In this document: in pieces, positions 1 through 11,816 of the stretch
Numbering within the stretch: position 1 is the stretch's first letter
Layout of the letters: each line of letters starts with the position of its first letter
Assembly: GCF_965363235.1 (NCBI RefSeq)
Contig: NC_134839.1
Coordinates: 74,549,410 to 74,613,409, forward strand
Direction: 5' to 3'
Origin: Mytilus galloprovincialis
Taxonomy: Eukaryota > Mollusca > Bivalvia > Mytilida > Mytilidae
DNA: 64,000 nucleotides
The notes under the pieces: model-generated
Database searches by the model: none
Told to the model about the DNA's origin: nothing
What the model saw: the letters and a program-made list of their open reading frames with translations, nothing else
Made by a program: the position numbers and the translations under genes

Positions 1-650
1 TATAACCCTGTCACAGTTTTCGCAATAATAAAATCATTAATTTCTGAATTTACAGTAATTGTATTAGGTATTGTGCAATAGCAAGAAATCTTCAATTGCA
101 TAGTATTGAGCAATAGTAGGAAGTTTTCAATTGCACAGTATTGCACAATAGCAAAAAATCTTTAATTGCTCAGTATTACACAATAGCAATAAATCTTCAA
201 TTGCACAGTACTGAACAGTAGCAAGAAATATCCAATTGCACAGTATTGAGCAATTGCAAAAATCATCAATTGCACAGTATTTGGCAATAGCAAGAAATCT
301 TCTTTTGTGCAGTATTGCTCTATAGCACAGTCATGACAGTACAAATGTTTTATGCAGTAGCACAATATCACAGTATAACACAAGAGCACAGTATTGCACA
401 ATATCACAGTATTGGGCAATAGCAAGAAATCTTTAATTGAAATTTAATACAAATTTTTTAACCCATTTTAAATTTTTAGATCTTACACCACATTTATTTT
501 GTGTCAAAAACCTATATTAGGTAAAAAAAAATTGATCACAATCCAAATTCAGACAGTATCAAGCTTGAACATTGTGTCCAAACTTTCACCAACTATTCAG
601 GGTTCGACCTCTACAGTCGTATCAGGCTGCGCTCAGAGAAATATTTAATT
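1..650 (+). repeat. Family A dispersed element, 3' part, with about 37-bp tandem array
   Basis: Positions about 60-430 are an array of roughly 37-bp degenerate units around the phrase caatagcaagaaat-ttcaattg-cacagtattg. It is followed by the conserved family A 3' section (aatccaaattcagagctgtatc..., ggttcgacctctgcggtcgtat) ending near 645. The same units and tail occur in the copies at 2667-5688, 18325-20308 (inverted) and 36020-38505. The 5' part of this copy lies left of the window or is deleted. Confidence 0.7.
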
Positions 651-974
651 GTGAATTGAGGAAAACTTATATTTTCATGGATATTTGATAATGATTTCAT
701 TGTTTTGCCAAAGTCTGGACTATAGGAAATTGTTATTCATTGAACATTTAATTTTGTGGTTCACCTGTAACAACGAAATCCACAAAATTGGTGTCTAACG
801 AATAATAATGATGCCACAGTATAAAATGATGTGTATACATACACCACCTGGCATATATAAATGTAATTATGACGAACATCTTAGTCTTTGCCTACACAAT
901 AATGAAGGGAACATTTTACTGATTTAAAAAAAAGGGGTTTATAGTAAAATTTATAGGTGGTCAGGTGGAAAGGC

Positions 975-1212
975 CTCATCTCTTTAACTCTTATGGATTT
1001 TACTCACCCTCTATGGTTCATAGGGAGTCAGTAATGAACCTTAACGAATTTATCACACACTGGACATTTCCTGATGTGTTTTGTAGAAAAATATACAATG
1101 AAATACAACAACACCATTAGATGATGTCACAATTAACAGTGGAAGAGGCTTCATGAGCCCCCTATGAAATTTACTAACCCACTACGGATCCATAGGGGGT
1201 CACCACATGATG
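975..1212. repeat. Degenerate direct repeat pair, about 75 bp
   Basis: The segment at 975-1050 and the segment at 1145-1212 align loosely: both contain tatgaaattttacta-ccc-ctatgg-tccatagggggtca-like text. They lie in what is probably a FASTKD intron. The rest of 650-1380 shows no coding or structured feature that I can support. Confidence 0.35.
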
Positions 1213-1382
1213 GCTTTAAACCTATCACAATGTCAATGTTTTAACCTGGTGTGATAAATCTTGTTATTTGAGTCATAGCATTAAATAAACCCCACTAGCA
1301 TGACTAATGTATAAACAGAAGAATTCATGACAAACCAAGGATTCATTTTAAATTATTCAGTTCACAAAACAATTTATTTTAG

Positions 1383-1461
1383 GATGTTGCAGTTAAGAAA
1401 GCCATTTCTGACAGGGTTTGCCTACATAATGATCATTTATGTATACTCTGTTTGTGTTTTT
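1383..1461 (+). other. Possible degenerate duplicate of the first visible FASTKD exon
   Basis: After an AG at 1381-1382 the sequence reads in frame as DVAVKKAISDRV and then runs to a stop. This resembles SAVKKTMCDDV at the start of the exon at 1520. It may be an alternative or decayed duplicate exon, or chance similarity in AT-rich DNA. A usable donor is not clear. Confidence 0.2.
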
Positions 1462-1519
1462 AGAACAAACAAATAAGGAAAACATATATATTTCTTGATT
1501 TCCACTTCATGTTTTTTAG

Positions 1520-4500
1520 AACAGTGCAGTAAAGAAAACAATGTGTGATGACGTTTTATCTGCATTGGAAACGTTTGCTCCTGAAGACCAGTTTTGTAAA
1601 AGAAATACAATGACAGTAAATGGCAACAAAATTGGTAAAAATTTCTATATCTTCTTGAAATTTGTTAAAAGCTAGAGATGATAAAACTTCATATTTCATA
1701 TATGCTATTGTATCATACTATGCATCTTTGCTAGCCAAGGGTTACGATCCACTCCCGTTCTCTTCACCCTTGGCGGATTAAGATAAAATTTCGGACACAC
1801 AAAGTAAGGATTTTTATTGGTTGCAGTCGAAACTCGCTGCATCCAATCAAAAACCGCCTATAACATGATCACGTGGAAATGTAAAAAGTGTTTGTAAACA
1901 ATTGCCACATGTTTATTGTGCAACAAGTCTTTACATTCTATAAACATATGACTATATTTAGTGACAACTTGAATGTTTTTAATCAATTAGTAGAATTTCC
2001 TGCGTATGTTTCATGCACAAATTCATGAATGTTGACGTATATTTTCACTTCCGGCTTTCTTAAGTGTGTAGAATCTAGACGCTACTGTGTTTTTACCTCC
2101 AAATTGAAGAGTTCAAGTGCTACCATTGGTCAAGAATAATGTATTCGAAATAGGGGTGACTTTAATCTTCCGATAGATGGCTCAACATTGTTTTCACAAA
2201 TGTTGGCTTAATCTGCCAAGGGTGAAGAGAATGGGAGTGGATCATAACCCTTGGCTAGTGAAAAATGCATACTATGATGATAGCAAGATAATCCTTAAGC
2301 CTGACCATACATGTACATCTGTTCTTTCATATGTTTGTTTTTCAGCACTTAAATTTCATATGATAAGTCAAAACTAGCTCAACTGAATTTCAAATTGTGT
2401 ATGCACAGTCTTAATACATGTAAAAGAATTTTGTTAAACTTGTACAAAAAGTTACATTATGAATACATCTTGTGTTAGATTTTTCACTGTCAGATGCTAA
2501 GTTTGTTTATTGATTTTAGATGTAGAGCTGTGTATAGATAACTCTGGACTCCCTGTAGAATATGTAAATGCACAGGAAACATCATCAGAGTATCATAGGT
2601 AAATTTAATTACGAAAAAAGGCTTTGAAAAGTTTTAGAGATTTTTTTAAAATTTTGAATATAGTTTTTATACGACCGCAAAAATTTTAATTTTTTGGTCG
2701 TATATTGCTATCATGTTGGTGTCGTCGTCTGCGTCGTCGTCGTTGTCGTCCGAATACTTTTAGTTTTCGCACTCTAACTTTAGTAAAAGTGAATAGAAAT
2801 CAATGAAATTTTAACACAAGGTTTATGACCACAAAAGGAAGGTTGGGATTGATTTTGGGAGTTTTGGTCCCAACATTTTAGGAATTAGGGGCCAAAAAGG
2901 GCCCAAATAAGCATTTTCTTGGTTTTCACACTATAACTTTAGTTTAGGTGAATAGAAATCTATGAAATTTTGATACAAGGTTTATGACCACAAAAGGAAG
3001 GTTGGGATTGATTTTGGGAGTTTTGGTTCCAACAGTTTAGGAATTAAGGGCCAAAAAAGGGCCCAAATAAGCATTATTCTTGGTTTTCGCACAATAACTT
3101 TAGTATAAGGAAATAGAAATCAATGAAATTTTAACACAAGGTTTATGACCACTAAAGGAAGGTTGGGATTGATTTTTGGAGTTGAGGTCACAACAGTTTA
3201 TGAATTAGGGGCCAAAAAGGGGCCCAAATAAGCATTATTTTTGGTTTTTGCACCATAACTTTAGTATAAGTAAATAGAAATCTATGAAATTTAAACACAA
3301 GGTTTATGACCATAAAAGAAAGGTTGGGTTTGATTTTGGGAGTTTTGGTCCTAACAGTTTAGGAATAAGGGGCCCAAAGGGTCCAAAATTGAACTTTGTG
3401 TGATTTCATCAAAAATTGAATAATTGGGGTTCTTTGATATGCCTAATCTAACTATGTATGTAGATTCTTAATTTTTGGTCCCGTTTTCAAATTGGTCTAC
3501 ATTAAGGTCCAAAGGGTCCAAAATATTAAACTTAGTTTGATTTTAACAAAAATTGAATCCTTGGGGTTCTTTGATATGCTGAATTTAAAAATGTACTTAG
3601 ATTTTTAATTATTGGCCTAGTTTTCAAGTTGGTCCAAATGGGGGTCCAAAATTAAACTTTGTTTGATTTCATCAAAAATTGAATAAATGGGTTCTTTGAT
3701 ATGCCAAATCTAACTGTGTACTGTGAAAGTACTTTTATTCGTGGGGTACCAATTTTCGTGGTTTTCGTGGATGACTTTATCCACGAATTTAAGTGTCCAA
3801 CGAAATAAAACAACCATTGTCCAAATCAGGACATGGAAAAATCACTATCGGAAGGTTTGACCACTGATATGATCTAGAGAATATATTGATTAACGTCAAA
3901 TCTGAGAATACTTTAATAGCAGTCACAGAACTACAAGCGCATGCAGGATTATACCCATTTAATTTTTAATAACCTTAACTGTACAACTTTTGATCCTTTA
4001 ATTATCATAAAAAATATTTTTGATCGATGAAAGTCAGATTTCCGGTATTGATATGCTAGTATGATAAAGTGTTCATTTTATATCCTCATAGTTCTCGTAT
4101 ATATGGAAAATAATAATTTCATGCTGGGCTTGATTTTGATAAGAATTATTTGACATTTCAAGATACCTTTAAAACATTTGTTTATGTAACAATTTTCAAT
4201 AGGTGACATGTTTATGGCCTAATTAACACCTTTGATGGTCTTTAATCTGTTGATCACTTTATCATGGGTTAATAAGTGTTATCACTATGATTTAAACGGG
4301 TCAATGTTGACTTTGCAATTTCCTTCAATCCAGACTATTTGTAACCTTCGTTTCTAAAAGCTTTAATTTTGCAATTTTTTTTTATAAAACTAAAATCCAC
4401 GAATTTAAAAACCCACGAACATGTAAATATTGCTCAATCCACGAAAATTGTTACCCACGAATTAAAGTACTTTCACAGTATGTAGATTCTTAATTTTTGG

Positions 4501-7500
4501 TCCAGTTTTCAAATTGGTCTACATTAAGGTCCAAAGGGTCCAAAATTAAACTAAGTTTGATTTTAACAAAAATTAAATTCTTGGGCTTATTTGATATGCT
4601 TTATCTAAATATGTACTTTGATTTTTGATTATGGGCCCAGTTTTCAAGTTGGTCCAAATCAGGATTCCATATCAAGTATTGTGCAATAGCAAGAAATTTT
4701 CAATTGCACAGTATTGCACAATAGCAAGAAATATCTAATTGCACAATATTGTGCAATAGCAATTAATTTTCAATTGGAGTTATCTTTCTTTGTATAGAAT
4801 AGTAGTTGATAATATATGTTGGAAATTTGCCAGACATGACTATGATGTCATTTTCTATTTTTATTTGCCAATAACTTTATGTAAATAACTTCATTGGAAA
4901 TTTGCCAATATAAAATGTTGCTGATGAAGCTTTTTTTCCTTATCTTATCTAAAATGTTTTTAGATAATGTATGTTGGACATTTGCCAGACATGACTATGA
5001 TGTCATTTTCTATTTTTATTTGCCAATAACTTTATGTAAATAACTTCATTGGAAATTTGCCAATATAAAATGTTGCTGATGAAGTTTTTTTTATTGTTTT
5101 ATACAATAAACAATGTATATTCACTTTTACTACCAACCAATCTTTACCATTCAGTGATAACAAGCACTTTATTTTACATTTTAATATTTTATGATGTATT
5201 TAAAAGAGTAGTTATTGTTGCAAACTCCATTAGAAATTTGAATTGATATCAGTTTTGGAAAAAGGGAAACGGGGATGTGAAAAAAAAGGGGGGGGTTTAA
5301 TTTTCTCATTTCAGATTTCATAAATAAAAAGAAAATTTCTTCAAACATTTTTTTGAGAGGATTAATATTCAACAGCATAGTGAATTGCTCAAAGGCAAAA
5401 AAAAAACTTTTAAGTTCATTAGACCACATTCATTCTGTGTCAGAAACCTATGCTGTGTCAACTATTTAATTTTAGATTTAAAAAGTTTGAAGAAGAAATC
5501 TTTAATTGATTTGTAAAATCTTGACATTTGTTTTGTGTAAAAAAAAACCCATGTAATGTCAAAAATTTGATCACAATCCAAATTCAGAGCTGTATCACGC
5601 TTGAATGTTTTGTCCATACTTGCCCCAACTGTTCAGGGTTCGACCTCTGCGGTCGTATAAAGCTGCGCCCTGCGGAGCACCTGGTTTAGTTGAAAGGAAA
5701 TGTTGGAAAATTTGCACAATTGCAAAAACTTTAAGGATTGCATACAAATTTTACCATCCAATTTTTTGTGGATTAGCCTTACCCCTTTTTTACATTATGC
5801 ATGTAGTAAGTATTCAAATTAGTCAAGAAATAGAGATACAAACCTAGGACATAGAAGTCCAACCAATAAAATAAAGATATTTTACAATTAGGAAATCAAT
5901 GTCTACATCAAACATGCAAGTTAACTTTGATCTGGAAGAAAATATAATTTAAATTCGTTTATTCAACAACAAAATCAGTACAAAAGATGGATTTAAAAAG
6001 TAAAAATTTACTTCCATCTCTACCTCTCTTTGTCCTTTTAATCTATTTTTCCACAATCAAACTTTCCAAGGTTAACTAATTAACTTAATTAATTATTTTG
6101 AAAATTATTGAACTCATTGATTTTTCCATTGTATGGATGCATGCACTGACTTAATATAACAGCATAGTTCTGATAACATTGTATGGATGAATGCACTGAC
6201 TTAATATAACAGCATAGTTCTGATAACATTGTATGCAAATCACCTTTTTGCCTCTTTTATGCACCAAAAAGTATGCCAGTGTTAGTGAAATTATGCTAAG
6301 AAAACACCATAAATACAACATGTCAAATGAAAATAACAAATTGAACTTTTCTGGGTGAACAATTGTGAATGCCTCTATCTACTTTCGTACATTATTTATT
6401 TATGTAATTGTATCGAAATATGTATAATTATCTCTATACCTTTCTGTAATTTGGTTTGTGAGAATAAAGATATATATATATAAGATTATACTTGGTTATA
6501 ATATTATTTATATCATGATTTATTAGTAAAGCAGACAATTTTTTAAAGTTACAAACTCAAAAATTTTAAAATAAATCTGACTCCAATCTTTTTATCATAA
6601 TTTTTCTTTATTTTTAAGTACAAATTCAAAAGTTTAAAAATAAATCTAACTTCAATATATTTATCATAATGTTTCTCTAATTTTAAGTATTTATTTGATG
6701 AAAAAAGAAACATATTACAAATAAACAAGGTATTATACCTAAACAGTGTACCAAATATGTTATGCTTTAAAAAAAATTACAGGTAAATCTTAGGTGAAAT
6801 TCTAATTAACCCTGATTGTTATAAAAACAAATTATTTATCAAAACATCTATTGTTATTTGCAAGTGGGAATAGAAGGAATAGTATTTTTAAAAAGTGGGA
6901 ATAGGAGGAAGACACCGATTTTGTTATGAAAAAGTTAATTCCTTTAAATCAGACTGTGTATTTTTCACAAGTACGGTGGTCCTTTAATTATTTATTTCAC
7001 ATTTATTTACCATATGTTTGATTTGATATATCTTTTAATATAAAATGTACTACAACACATAATTTAATTTCAATGATTTTTACAGAGTTGCCGTCAAAGT
7101 TTTAGGATTTCATGATCTCACTATTCCTGAAAAACTTCTCAAAGGTCCAGTAGATATGGAAATCCGACATCTTGGTTGTCAAGGTTACAAAGTTCTCACA
7201 GTAAGTTTAAAAAAAAATTAATCACAAGTTTTCGGGAATGGATGTGTAACACATGATTTTATTGTCTTTGTATTATAGAATTATCTGTGCATTCTTATTT
7301 AGTAGTTAAATTAAATGATCATACAAAAATAATTACCATGGTGTGATTGATTTGAACAATTTTCAAATGGTAATTTGTTTAATAATATGAAAAAAGAAGA
7401 ATAACAAAGTTTTTATTGCAATAGATATCTTCATATAGCTATTCTGATGGATTGTAGTATAAAAAGTATATGGTAAACAATTAGTATAGTATATAACTTT

Positions 7501-7696
7501 AATTGGTTGATGTTAATTTAGAAAACAAGAGCTGGACTGAGTTTGAAATTTAATTATTAGTAATTAAAAAAATAATATTGTGTCACATAGTAACTCCAGC
7601 TCAATTTTTCAGATTACACACAGTGAATGGATACATATCAAGACTACAGAAAAGGCAGAATACCTGAAACACAAACTGAATGAGTTGGTCTTATGA
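1520..7696 (+). CDS. FAST kinase domain-containing (FASTKD-family) protein, 3' exons with RAP domain; 5' part outside window
   Basis: Four exons join in frame: 1520-1634, 2520-2598, 7086-7200 and 7613-7696 (TGA stop), 393 nt or 130 residues. Each junction is flanked by AG and GT (donors gtaaaa, gtaaat, gtaagt). The C-terminus reads MEIRHLGCQGYKVLTITHSE, then a W-I and a run ending YLKHKLNEL, which is the RAP-domain pattern (R-H-L-x(3)-G-Y-x-V-x-x-I-x(3)-E-W). Upstream, the segment with DVELCIDNSGLPVEY matches the stretch before RAP in FASTKD proteins. Family members are mitochondrial RNA-binding proteins that act in mitochondrial mRNA and rRNA processing. I cannot tell which paralogue (FASTKD1-5 or TBRG4) this is. 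The first visible exon starts in phase 0, so more exons must lie upstream. The introns carry a Mutator-type MITE (intron 1520/2520) and a family A element (intron 2599-7085). Confidence 0.82.
1723..2267. mobile_element. Mutator-like MITE (60-bp TIRs, 9-bp TSD)
   Basis: The left end (1723-1782) and the reverse complement of the right end (2207-2267) match over about 60 bp, both beginning cat-ttt-ctagccaaggg and ending gattaag. The element is flanked by the identical 9-bp direct repeat catactatg at 1714-1722 and 2268-2276. Long TIRs with a 9-bp target duplication are the signature of Mutator/MULE transposons. At 545 bp and without a meaningful reading frame this is a non-autonomous copy. It sits in the first visible FASTKD intron. 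Superfamily assignment rests only on TSD and TIR length. Confidence 0.8.
2667..5688 (+). mobile_element. Family A dispersed element, near-full copy 1 (interrupted by a MITE)
   Basis: It begins tttatacgaccgcaaaaatt and ends ggtcgtataaagctgcgccctgcggagcacctgg, so both ends carry an inverted tatacgaccgca word. Internal order: (CGTCGT)n-like stretch; four tandem units of about 160 bp (2769-3400) that repeat 'ataactttag...caaggtttatgaccacaaaaggaaggttggg'; units of about 130 bp around 'gggtccaaaattaaactt...ttctttgatatgc'; three or so 37-bp caatagcaagaaat units (4670-4790); and two units of about 160 bp (4800-4930 and 4962-5090). It has no plausible protein. It lies in the FASTKD intron 2599-7085 and hosts the MITE at 3721-4478. 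Family identity outside this window is inference. Confidence 0.7.
3721..4478. mobile_element. Tc1/mariner-type MITE inserted in family A (TA target duplication)
   Basis: The ends ctgtgaaagtactttt-attcgtgggg and, reversed, ctgtgaaagtactttaattcgtgggt are inverted repeats. TA flanks the element at 3719-3720 and 4479-4480. Joining the flanks restores 'aactgtgtatgtagattc', the uninterrupted family A text also seen near 3455 and, inverted, near 19510. It is 758 bp with no transposase and repeats ccacgaa/ttcgtgg motifs at both sides. Confidence 0.82.
6129..6236. repeat. 54-bp tandem duplication
   Basis: Two almost identical copies of a 54-bp unit beginning cattgtatggatg-atgcactg and ending catagttctgataa lie head to tail. 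They differ at one visible base (atgc versus atga). Located in the FASTKD intron. The remaining intron, 6240-7080, is AT-rich with no other recognisable feature. Confidence 0.8.
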
Positions 7697-8484
7697 CAAA
7701 CATTATGATTTTAGATTTTAAATTGATTTTTATGGACATCTACAAAAGTGACTTGATACATTTACCTTTGTCTATCTATATGATTGTCCAAACTTGTTTG
7801 CAGGTTCATTTTTCTGAACCGTGTCTTTGATGATATGTCTTACTGCTCAGCAACATAAGGGTCACTATGACTTTATGAAAAGTGATTTAATCAGTTTGGT
7901 AATTTTTGTTTTAAAATCATTGCTCTGGACCAGATGTCAAGATACCAGTCATATTTTCTCACTTGAGTCCTCTTGTGTAGTAGAATGATCTGTAATATTT
8001 TATATCACTTTGGCCATTCATCTTGAGTTTGGTCAACTCTAGCACCCCTCAGGACCTTCGGCTATTTACATTTCAATTATATTTCACCATTACAGTCCTG
8101 GTGTGTAATACATTTACTTTTCATGAACATACAAGTTACTTTGACCTATATTTATAACTCGGACTAGTGAATGTATAAGATTTTGATTAAAAACTGCCAC
8201 TCAAAAACCTATAGTTACATAAATTTTCATCACAAATATCATATTTGGGTCAAAATTGCATGAAAAGCAATCAAAATTCTGGCTTTAACGCTATATATCC
8301 ATATATTCAAAACCTCATCTCTAGGTTTAAGAGTTCCAACAGCATAGTGCTGTGAGGTGGAAATTCATAAGGTTATATTCATGCCTATTCTAACAATAGA
8401 TTGAAAATATATATTCATATACTCAATTTACAAAATGATGTGTATGTGTATACTTGTTAAGAAGACTATTTTTAAAAGAATTAT
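7697..8484. other. FASTKD 3' flank, no further feature seen
   Basis: AT-rich sequence following the FASTKD stop codon. It presumably contains the 3' UTR, but I see no convincing AATAAA close to the stop and no coding exon or repeat that I can name. Confidence 0.4.
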
Positions 8485-9023
8485 ATTAGTCACTGGGGTA
8501 AAGCTGATGACCGTAACTGCATTCACGGTCATCCCAAGATGTCGGATAAAAAATTAGGTCAGTATTTGTATCGTCTGTTTAAGTGTTTCTATATCATTTT
8601 CTTAAAAAAAGCATACATTGGTACGATGTAAATTTATAAAAGAATCACACGGAAATAGAAAATTACTACCGAGAAATGTGTATGAAACAGGAAATTGGAT
8701 TTGAAAAAATCGCTAAGATGACCGTAAATCGTTATTAAAATATTTTCAAGATGACCGTAACATATAACAAGGATGACCGTGATTGGTAAATAGGTGACCT
8801 TAATTTGTAAAGGATGACCGTAATTTATTAAAGATTACCGTAACATGTAAAGGATGACCAAGGATTTGTACAGTAAGACTTACAATACAAATCATTGGGA
8901 TGACTATCAATATTCTAAGAAATATCCATATTTGTATTACCTTTTTGTATCAAATAGTAAATCGTGTTGGAATAAAACGTATGTATAAGACTGCATTATC
9001 CTATAGGTAGAAGAAAAATACAT

Positions 9024-9380
9024 ATACTTTTCTACATTGGCTAGAGTTATAGGGGGAGGGTTGAGATCTCATAAACATGTTAAACCCTGCCGTATTTTTT
9101 CGCCTGTCCCAAGTCAGGAGCCTCTGGCCTTTGTTAGTCTTGTATTATTTTTATTTTTAGTTTCTTGTGTACAATTTGGAGTTTAGTATGGCGTTCATTA
9201 TCACTGAACTAGTATATATATATATTTTTTGGGGGGGGGGGGGGGGCAGCTGAAGGACGCCTCCGGATGCGGGAATTTCTCGCTACATTGAAGACCTGTT
9301 GGTGACCTTCTGCTGTTGTTTGTTCTATGGTCGGGTTGTCTCTTTGACACATTCCCCATTTCCATTCTCAATTTTATTAT
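9024..9380 (+). mobile_element. C1 SINE-like dispersed element
   Basis: It runs from tacttttctacattggctag to ctctttgacacattccccat plus a short T/A tail. Further copies are at 25748-26095 (+) and 55591-55855 (-), with a 3' fragment at 46985-47075. Internal marker: cctgtcccaagtcaggagcc. A 16-base G run (9231-9246) interrupts this copy. No protein. Confidence 0.65.
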
Positions 9381-9839
9381 AGTTCCCCATATGTAGCCTC
9401 CAAGTACACGCCAAAAGATTTTTTTTTTATTTCTGGGATGCTTATTGATATCATATAATAAATACACCTTTTTAAAAATACCAAAGCATGTACACCAATT
9501 GACATTATATCGTTTCAACTACCACTGCAAGTGGTCTTTATTTCAAATGAGTCTTATCATTATACCACCTGCAAATTCACGTCATTTAATGTAGACAGCA
9601 TTTTGATACTCACTATAGACAATCATGTTTGTACACAAATATTTAGTTTTAGAAAGAAAGTTTTGAATGAAAACACTGGTAATTCTGCATATCGGTCTGT
9701 ACATTTTTGTTATACGCCAAATATGAATTCAGAAGAACAAAGTATATCATTCAAAAGATGTTCCTCAAATTTGAAAGTCAGAAACGATTATGTAGAAGAA
9801 GCTAGGGTGTCAAACGGAATTAAAAAATGAACATTATTA

Positions 9840-10020
9840 GGTCGCTAGTTTTCTCGTTTGAATTGTTTTACATTGTTATTTATAGCTGACTATGCGGTAT
9901 GGACTTTGCTTATCGTTGAAGGCCGTACGATGACCTTTAGTTGCTAATTTCTGTGTCATTTTGGTCTCTTGTGGAGAGTTGTCTCATTAGCAATCATACC
10001 ACATCTTTTTTTTTTTTTAT
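9840..10020 (+). mobile_element. C2 SINE-like element, 5'-truncated, poly-T end
   Basis: It contains agctgactatgcggtatgg, gaaggccgtacgatgacc, gttgtctcattagcaatcat and accacatc, then a T run. Flanking atgaacatt (9827 on) and atgaactatt (10023 on) resemble a target duplication. It interrupts the transposon ORF. Related copies: 11248-11455 (-), 29108-29427 (+), 30166-30290 (+), 41588-41900 (-), 49862-50225 (-), 61590-61880 (+). Confidence 0.65.
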
Positions 10021-10075
10021 TTATGAACTATTGCCAAATATTGAATCAAAACTAAAAGAGATAGGGCTATACGAA

Positions 10076-11816
10076 CAGGGCCGTAACTAGCTTCTTTTAA
10101 TAGTGAGGCAAAACATATTCGCCGAGCGTAGCGAGGAGAAAAAATTTTGTCGAGGGGTCTTGAGGCCGCTCAAGGCCCCCAGAAGCTCTGAGAAAAATAA
10201 CGCAATATCATGCATTCTGAGCGTTCCATGGACTCTTTCTTACATTGAAACGCAAATAATCTTTAGCTATTTTTTCGACAACATTCTAGTCTCAAAGCAA
10301 AAACATAGATTTATTGTAATTTAAGACTTTTAGGTTTTAGGGGCAACATTAAAAGACCGATATGTAGGATAAAGTAAAAATCGTATTTCTCATAATCATT
10401 AATACCGGGTCTGTCTGTCTGCTCTTGTCTTGTATTGTGCTGACTTTGGTGATTTTTTTATGACTAGATTTAAATATAGTGACAGTGCAGTATTATACTT
10501 TAAGTACTAGTACTGCTTAAGTCGACACTAGGGACCATCTTGACCTTCTTTTACGGTATTAATGATTATTGAAGTCCAAGACCCTCCAGCAACTATCAAG
10601 ATGAAGAACAGGAATAAAAACTTTGACCATTGATCATTTGTATTTTTTCTATGCATTGACTTTGTGTGTGATTAGGTCCCGTGCACGTTTACTCCATATT
10701 CCTTTATTTTCTGTCTAAACACGACTTAATGCAAGTTTAACCATTCAATGTAAAAGGTTATATGGCAATACATTATTTTTTTTAAATGATTTGATACTGG
10801 GAAATTGGTGGTCTTTCTTTAATTAAAACCATGTCAGCTATGTAGTTTTATCCACAGGAGCTTGGGTATATGATACAGATATTTTTTTTATTTTTTTTTG
10901 TTTTTGATTAAAATAGTAAATTTTCTATATTTATAATACATATCTATCACTTCTGTGCATGTCTCAACTATATATAGCTAGTTTCGAGTGATTTAAACGA
11001 CTCAGAGAAAATACTCAATTTTACAATCCATACTGAGAAAGATTGCTGGTATTTTCTCTGACTCGAAACAAGGTGAGACATGTACAAAAGTGATAGATAT
11101 GTATAATTAATATAGAAAACTGAATATCTTAATCAACGGGGAAAAAAAAGACAAAAACATATTTGTATTCTTTGATATCAAGTTCAATTATCCATGCAGA
11201 AACGACAATTTTTTCTGTGTCCAGTATAGCATCGTAGATAGATATAGGAAGATGTGGTGTTAGTGCCAATGAGACAACTCTCCATCCAAATAACAATTTA
11301 TAAAAGTAACCATTATAAGTCAATGTACGGCCTTCAACACGCAGCCTTGGTTCACACCGAACAAAAAGCTATAAAAGGCCCCAAAATTACTAGTGTAAAA
11401 CCATTCAAACGAGAAAACCAACGGTCTAATCTATATAAAAAACGAGAGCATATTCTTAAAATATTTTCCCGCACAATATCTGGACATCGGTGGACATGCA
11501 ACATTGCACACGTTTACAAATGAAAAACAACACTCAGACTATAGTCATAAAGTAGGACAATAAAAGAACAAAAGACAAACCGAGACACAGAAGTACAAAC
11601 AATAGACCATCAACTCCGAAAACCAAAAGTAAAATAGAAACATAGATCACGAAAAAAAAATGCAGGGGCGACATCAGTCCAGTGAAGAGAACTTGCTTCT
11701 TGCAAGACACTTGCCGTGAAAACAATTTGATATAAAGACAATTTTTTTTAATTTTTTTTTTTAAATTTCCAGCATGAGGCATTTGCCTCATTTGCCTCAA
11801 TGTAGTTACGGCCCTG
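10076..11816. mobile_element. hAT-like element (CAGGGCCGTAACTA ends, 5-bp TSD)
   Basis: The left end cagggccgtaactag (10076) and the right end tagttacggccctg (to 11816) are inverted repeats. acgaa flanks both sides (10071-10075 and 11817-11821), and joining the flanks restores an open frame. CAGGG termini suggest the hAT superfamily, although the 5-bp duplication is shorter than the usual 8. It is 1741 bp without an intact transposase. It contains a reversed C2 copy at 11248-11455 and a motif gaggcaaa near both ends. Confidence 0.75.
11248..11455 (-). mobile_element. C2 SINE-like element, reversed
   Basis: Reads in reverse complement as the C2 3' section: gagttgtctcattggcac, aaggccgtacattgac, ggccttttatagctttttg, ttggttttctcgtttgaatg. 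It lies inside the hAT-like element. Confidence 0.6.

Noticed and set aside
60..430. CRISPR-like regularly spaced 37-bp repeats
   Set aside because: Units are contiguous and degenerate without unique spacers, in eukaryotic DNA, and belong to family A.
9201..9518. 105-codon frame on the - strand
   Set aside because: It covers the C1 element and its poly-G run; no similarity other than the repeat.
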